Source: Staphylococcus succinus
GTDB taxonomy: Bacteria > Bacillota > Bacilli > Staphylococcales > Staphylococcaceae
NCBI RefSeq assembly: GCF_029024945.1
Contig: NZ_CP118976.1
Location: 248,001-312,000, forward strand
Direction of reading: 5' to 3'
Length of the DNA: 64,000 nt
Within the stretch, counting starts at the first letter, position 1; each line of letters opens with the position of its first letter. The notes beneath the pieces are model-generated. The model had not been told where the DNA came from. It worked only from the letters and a program-made list of their open reading frames with translations, and made no database searches. This document shows, in pieces, positions 63,003 through 64,000 of this stretch. The position numbers were made by a program, and so were the translations under genes.

Positions 63003-64000
63003 GTGTTAAGCAAGAGACAACATCAGATACTAACGTTCTTACTTGAGCGAAAGGCCTTTGTTCAAATTCATAATTTAGCAATGCAATTCAATGTATCGGA
63101 ACGAACGATTCAATATGATTTAGAGTACATTGAAAGTATGGAACAACAATTAGATTTAAACATTCAACGTAATAAATATAAAGGTATTAAAATCAGTACA
63201 ATTAACAAGCGAGTGGAAGCTATAGAACCACGATTTACGGCAGGTACATTACATTATTCCAAAGACGAGCGATTATTATATATTACTTTGAAATTATTTG
63301 AATCTATTGAACCGACGTCATCTCAAGAGTTGGCGACGATAGTGTCAGTAACAAGACGTACAATCGTTGAAGATTTAAAGCGAGTGCAGTTATGGCTCGA
63401 GCAACAAGGATTGAAACTGGCGTATAAGAAAAACAAAGGTTTTGTAATTCAGGGTGAAGAAAGCGCCTTTCGTAAAGCTTATGCGATACGCGTACATGAT
63501 TATTTTCAAACGCATACTCATCAGATAGGGCATCAACTTTTTTCAAATAAAGAATTAGAACAAATTCGTTTATCGGTAACATCAATTTTGTTAGCTGCAA
63601 ATTATCAACTGGTACAAAGTGCAATTGATGGTTTAATTTATCATATTTTAATTGCAATTCATCGTGCCAATGAAAAATTTGTATTTGAAATTCCAGACAA
63701 AGAATATGAAAAACTTAAGAATACTGAACAATTTCGAATCGCATTACAAATTCAACGAAAACTAGAAGATATTTTTCAAATTCATTTTCCACAGAGTGAA
63801 GCAGCATTTATTACATTACATTTATTAGGTGCTAAAACAGCAGAAATAGGTGAACTGAATCATGAAATTGATGATTTAGAAATTCTGACAGAACAATTAA
63901 TCGAACGCATGAGTGGGGAACTAGGTTTAGATTTAATGTCAGACCGTAAATTATTAAATGGTTTAATCGTACATCTTAGACCTGCAATTCACAGAATGTT
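63003..64000 (+). CDS. BglG/MtlR-type PRD transcriptional regulator, 3' end outside window
   Basis: PTS-controlled activator or antiterminator; 332 residues visible. Two helix-turn-helix units come first (LSKRQHQILTFLLERKAFVQ with NVSERTIQYDLEYI, then SQELATIVSVTRRTIVEDLK), followed by PRD1 (LIYHILIAIHRANEKFVFEI; AAFITLHLLGAKTAE) and the start of PRD2 (LLNGLIVHLRPAIHRM). The DNA-binding N-terminus makes it a MtlR/LicR-like activator rather than a BglG RNA-binding antiterminator. GTG 63003 follows AAGGAGG by 8 nt; an ATG two bases earlier gives only two codons. The target PTS genes should follow. Confidence 0.88.
   Translation, partial: MLSKRQHQILTFLLERKAFVQIHNLAMQFNVSERTIQYDLEYIESMEQQLDLNIQRNKYKGIKISTINKRVEAIEPRFTAGTLHYSKDERLLYITLKLFESIEPTSSQELATIVSVTRRTIVEDLKRVQLWLEQQGLKLAYKKNKGFVIQGEESAFRKAYAIRVHDYFQTHTHQIGHQLFSNKELEQIRLSVTSILLAANYQLVQSAIDGLIYHILIAIHRANEKFVFEIPDKEYEKLKNTEQFRIALQIQRKLEDIFQIHFPQSEAAFITLHLLGAKTAEIGELNHEIDDLEILTEQLIERMSGELGLDLMSDRKLLNGLIVHLRPAIHRM

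Noticed and set aside
1..64000. Mobile elements, CRISPR arrays, tRNA or rRNA genes, T-box or known riboswitch leaders
   Set aside because: No transposase or integrase frames, no regularly spaced repeats, no tRNA-like cloverleaf or T-box GGUGGNACCGCG-type sequence noticed by eye.

Overview
The window is low-GC Firmicute DNA from a Staphylococcus, most likely of the S. saprophyticus/S. xylosus group. Evidence: the cudTCAB choline-to-betaine cluster (described in S. xylosus), a class I fructose-bisphosphate aldolase with Lys212, a TcyABC cystine transporter, a staphylococcal-type arginine operon, A+T-rich spacers, strong AAGGAGG ribosome sites with frequent GTG/TTG starts, and intrinsic terminators after nearly every unit. 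I see no rRNA, tRNA, CRISPR array, insertion sequence, phage or plasmid gene. It reads as chromosomal core plus niche metabolism.

Layout. 1-3.3 kb: ketodeoxygluconate permease and glycerate kinase, divergent from a CdaR regulator. 3.4-4.8 kb: amino-acid permease, then a 1.2 kb gene-poor stretch with two orphan promoters and a strong terminator. 5.9-9.4 kb: pyruvate phosphate dikinase overlapping its regulatory protein. 10-13.9 kb: LysR regulator divergent from a bsdBCD-type phenolic-acid decarboxylase operon. 14-15.9 kb: XRE-cupin regulator divergent from a CynX-type transporter, sharing one palindrome. 16-17.6 kb: cardiolipin synthase. 17.7-23.6 kb: gabR-gabT-gabD plus an amino-acid permease cut by one nonsense codon. 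23.7-26.3 kb: flavin reductase, aldolase, methyltransferase. 26.9-32.6 kb: cudT, cudC (reverse), cudA, cudB. 32.7-36.5 kb: MerR, an unknown protein, a short-chain dehydrogenase and a fused glycosyltransferase/CDP-glycerol transferase. 37-43.5 kb: acetyltransferase, nitroreductase, nucleoside hydrolase, ProP-type and APC transporters. 43.8-48.1 kb: arginine operon (rocD-type aminotransferase, argC, argJ, argB) behind an ARG box. 48.2-52.7 kb: M20 deacylase, FMN reductase, VOC protein, polyol-type permease. 52.9-54.4 kb: a tiny reverse-strand two-ORF unit encoding a phenol-soluble-modulin-like peptide, divergent from an ornithine carbamoyltransferase with an apparent ATT start. 54.6-59.3 kb: amino-sugar PTS and nagB, solitary bioB under a BirA operator, secreted nuclease. 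59.5-64 kb: tcyABC, a type I pantothenate kinase, and the start of a BglG/PRD regulator.

How it fits together. The gene set serves a free-living or skin/food niche: osmoprotectant synthesis from choline, GABA and phenolic-acid breakdown, amino-sugar and polyol uptake, and reversal of the pyruvate kinase step by the dikinase. Several units carry cre-like CcpA sites. The least explained items are the modulin-like peptide unit near 53 kb, the missing standard argF start, the orphan promoter/terminator region near 5 kb, and long hairpins without U-tracts between convergent genes.
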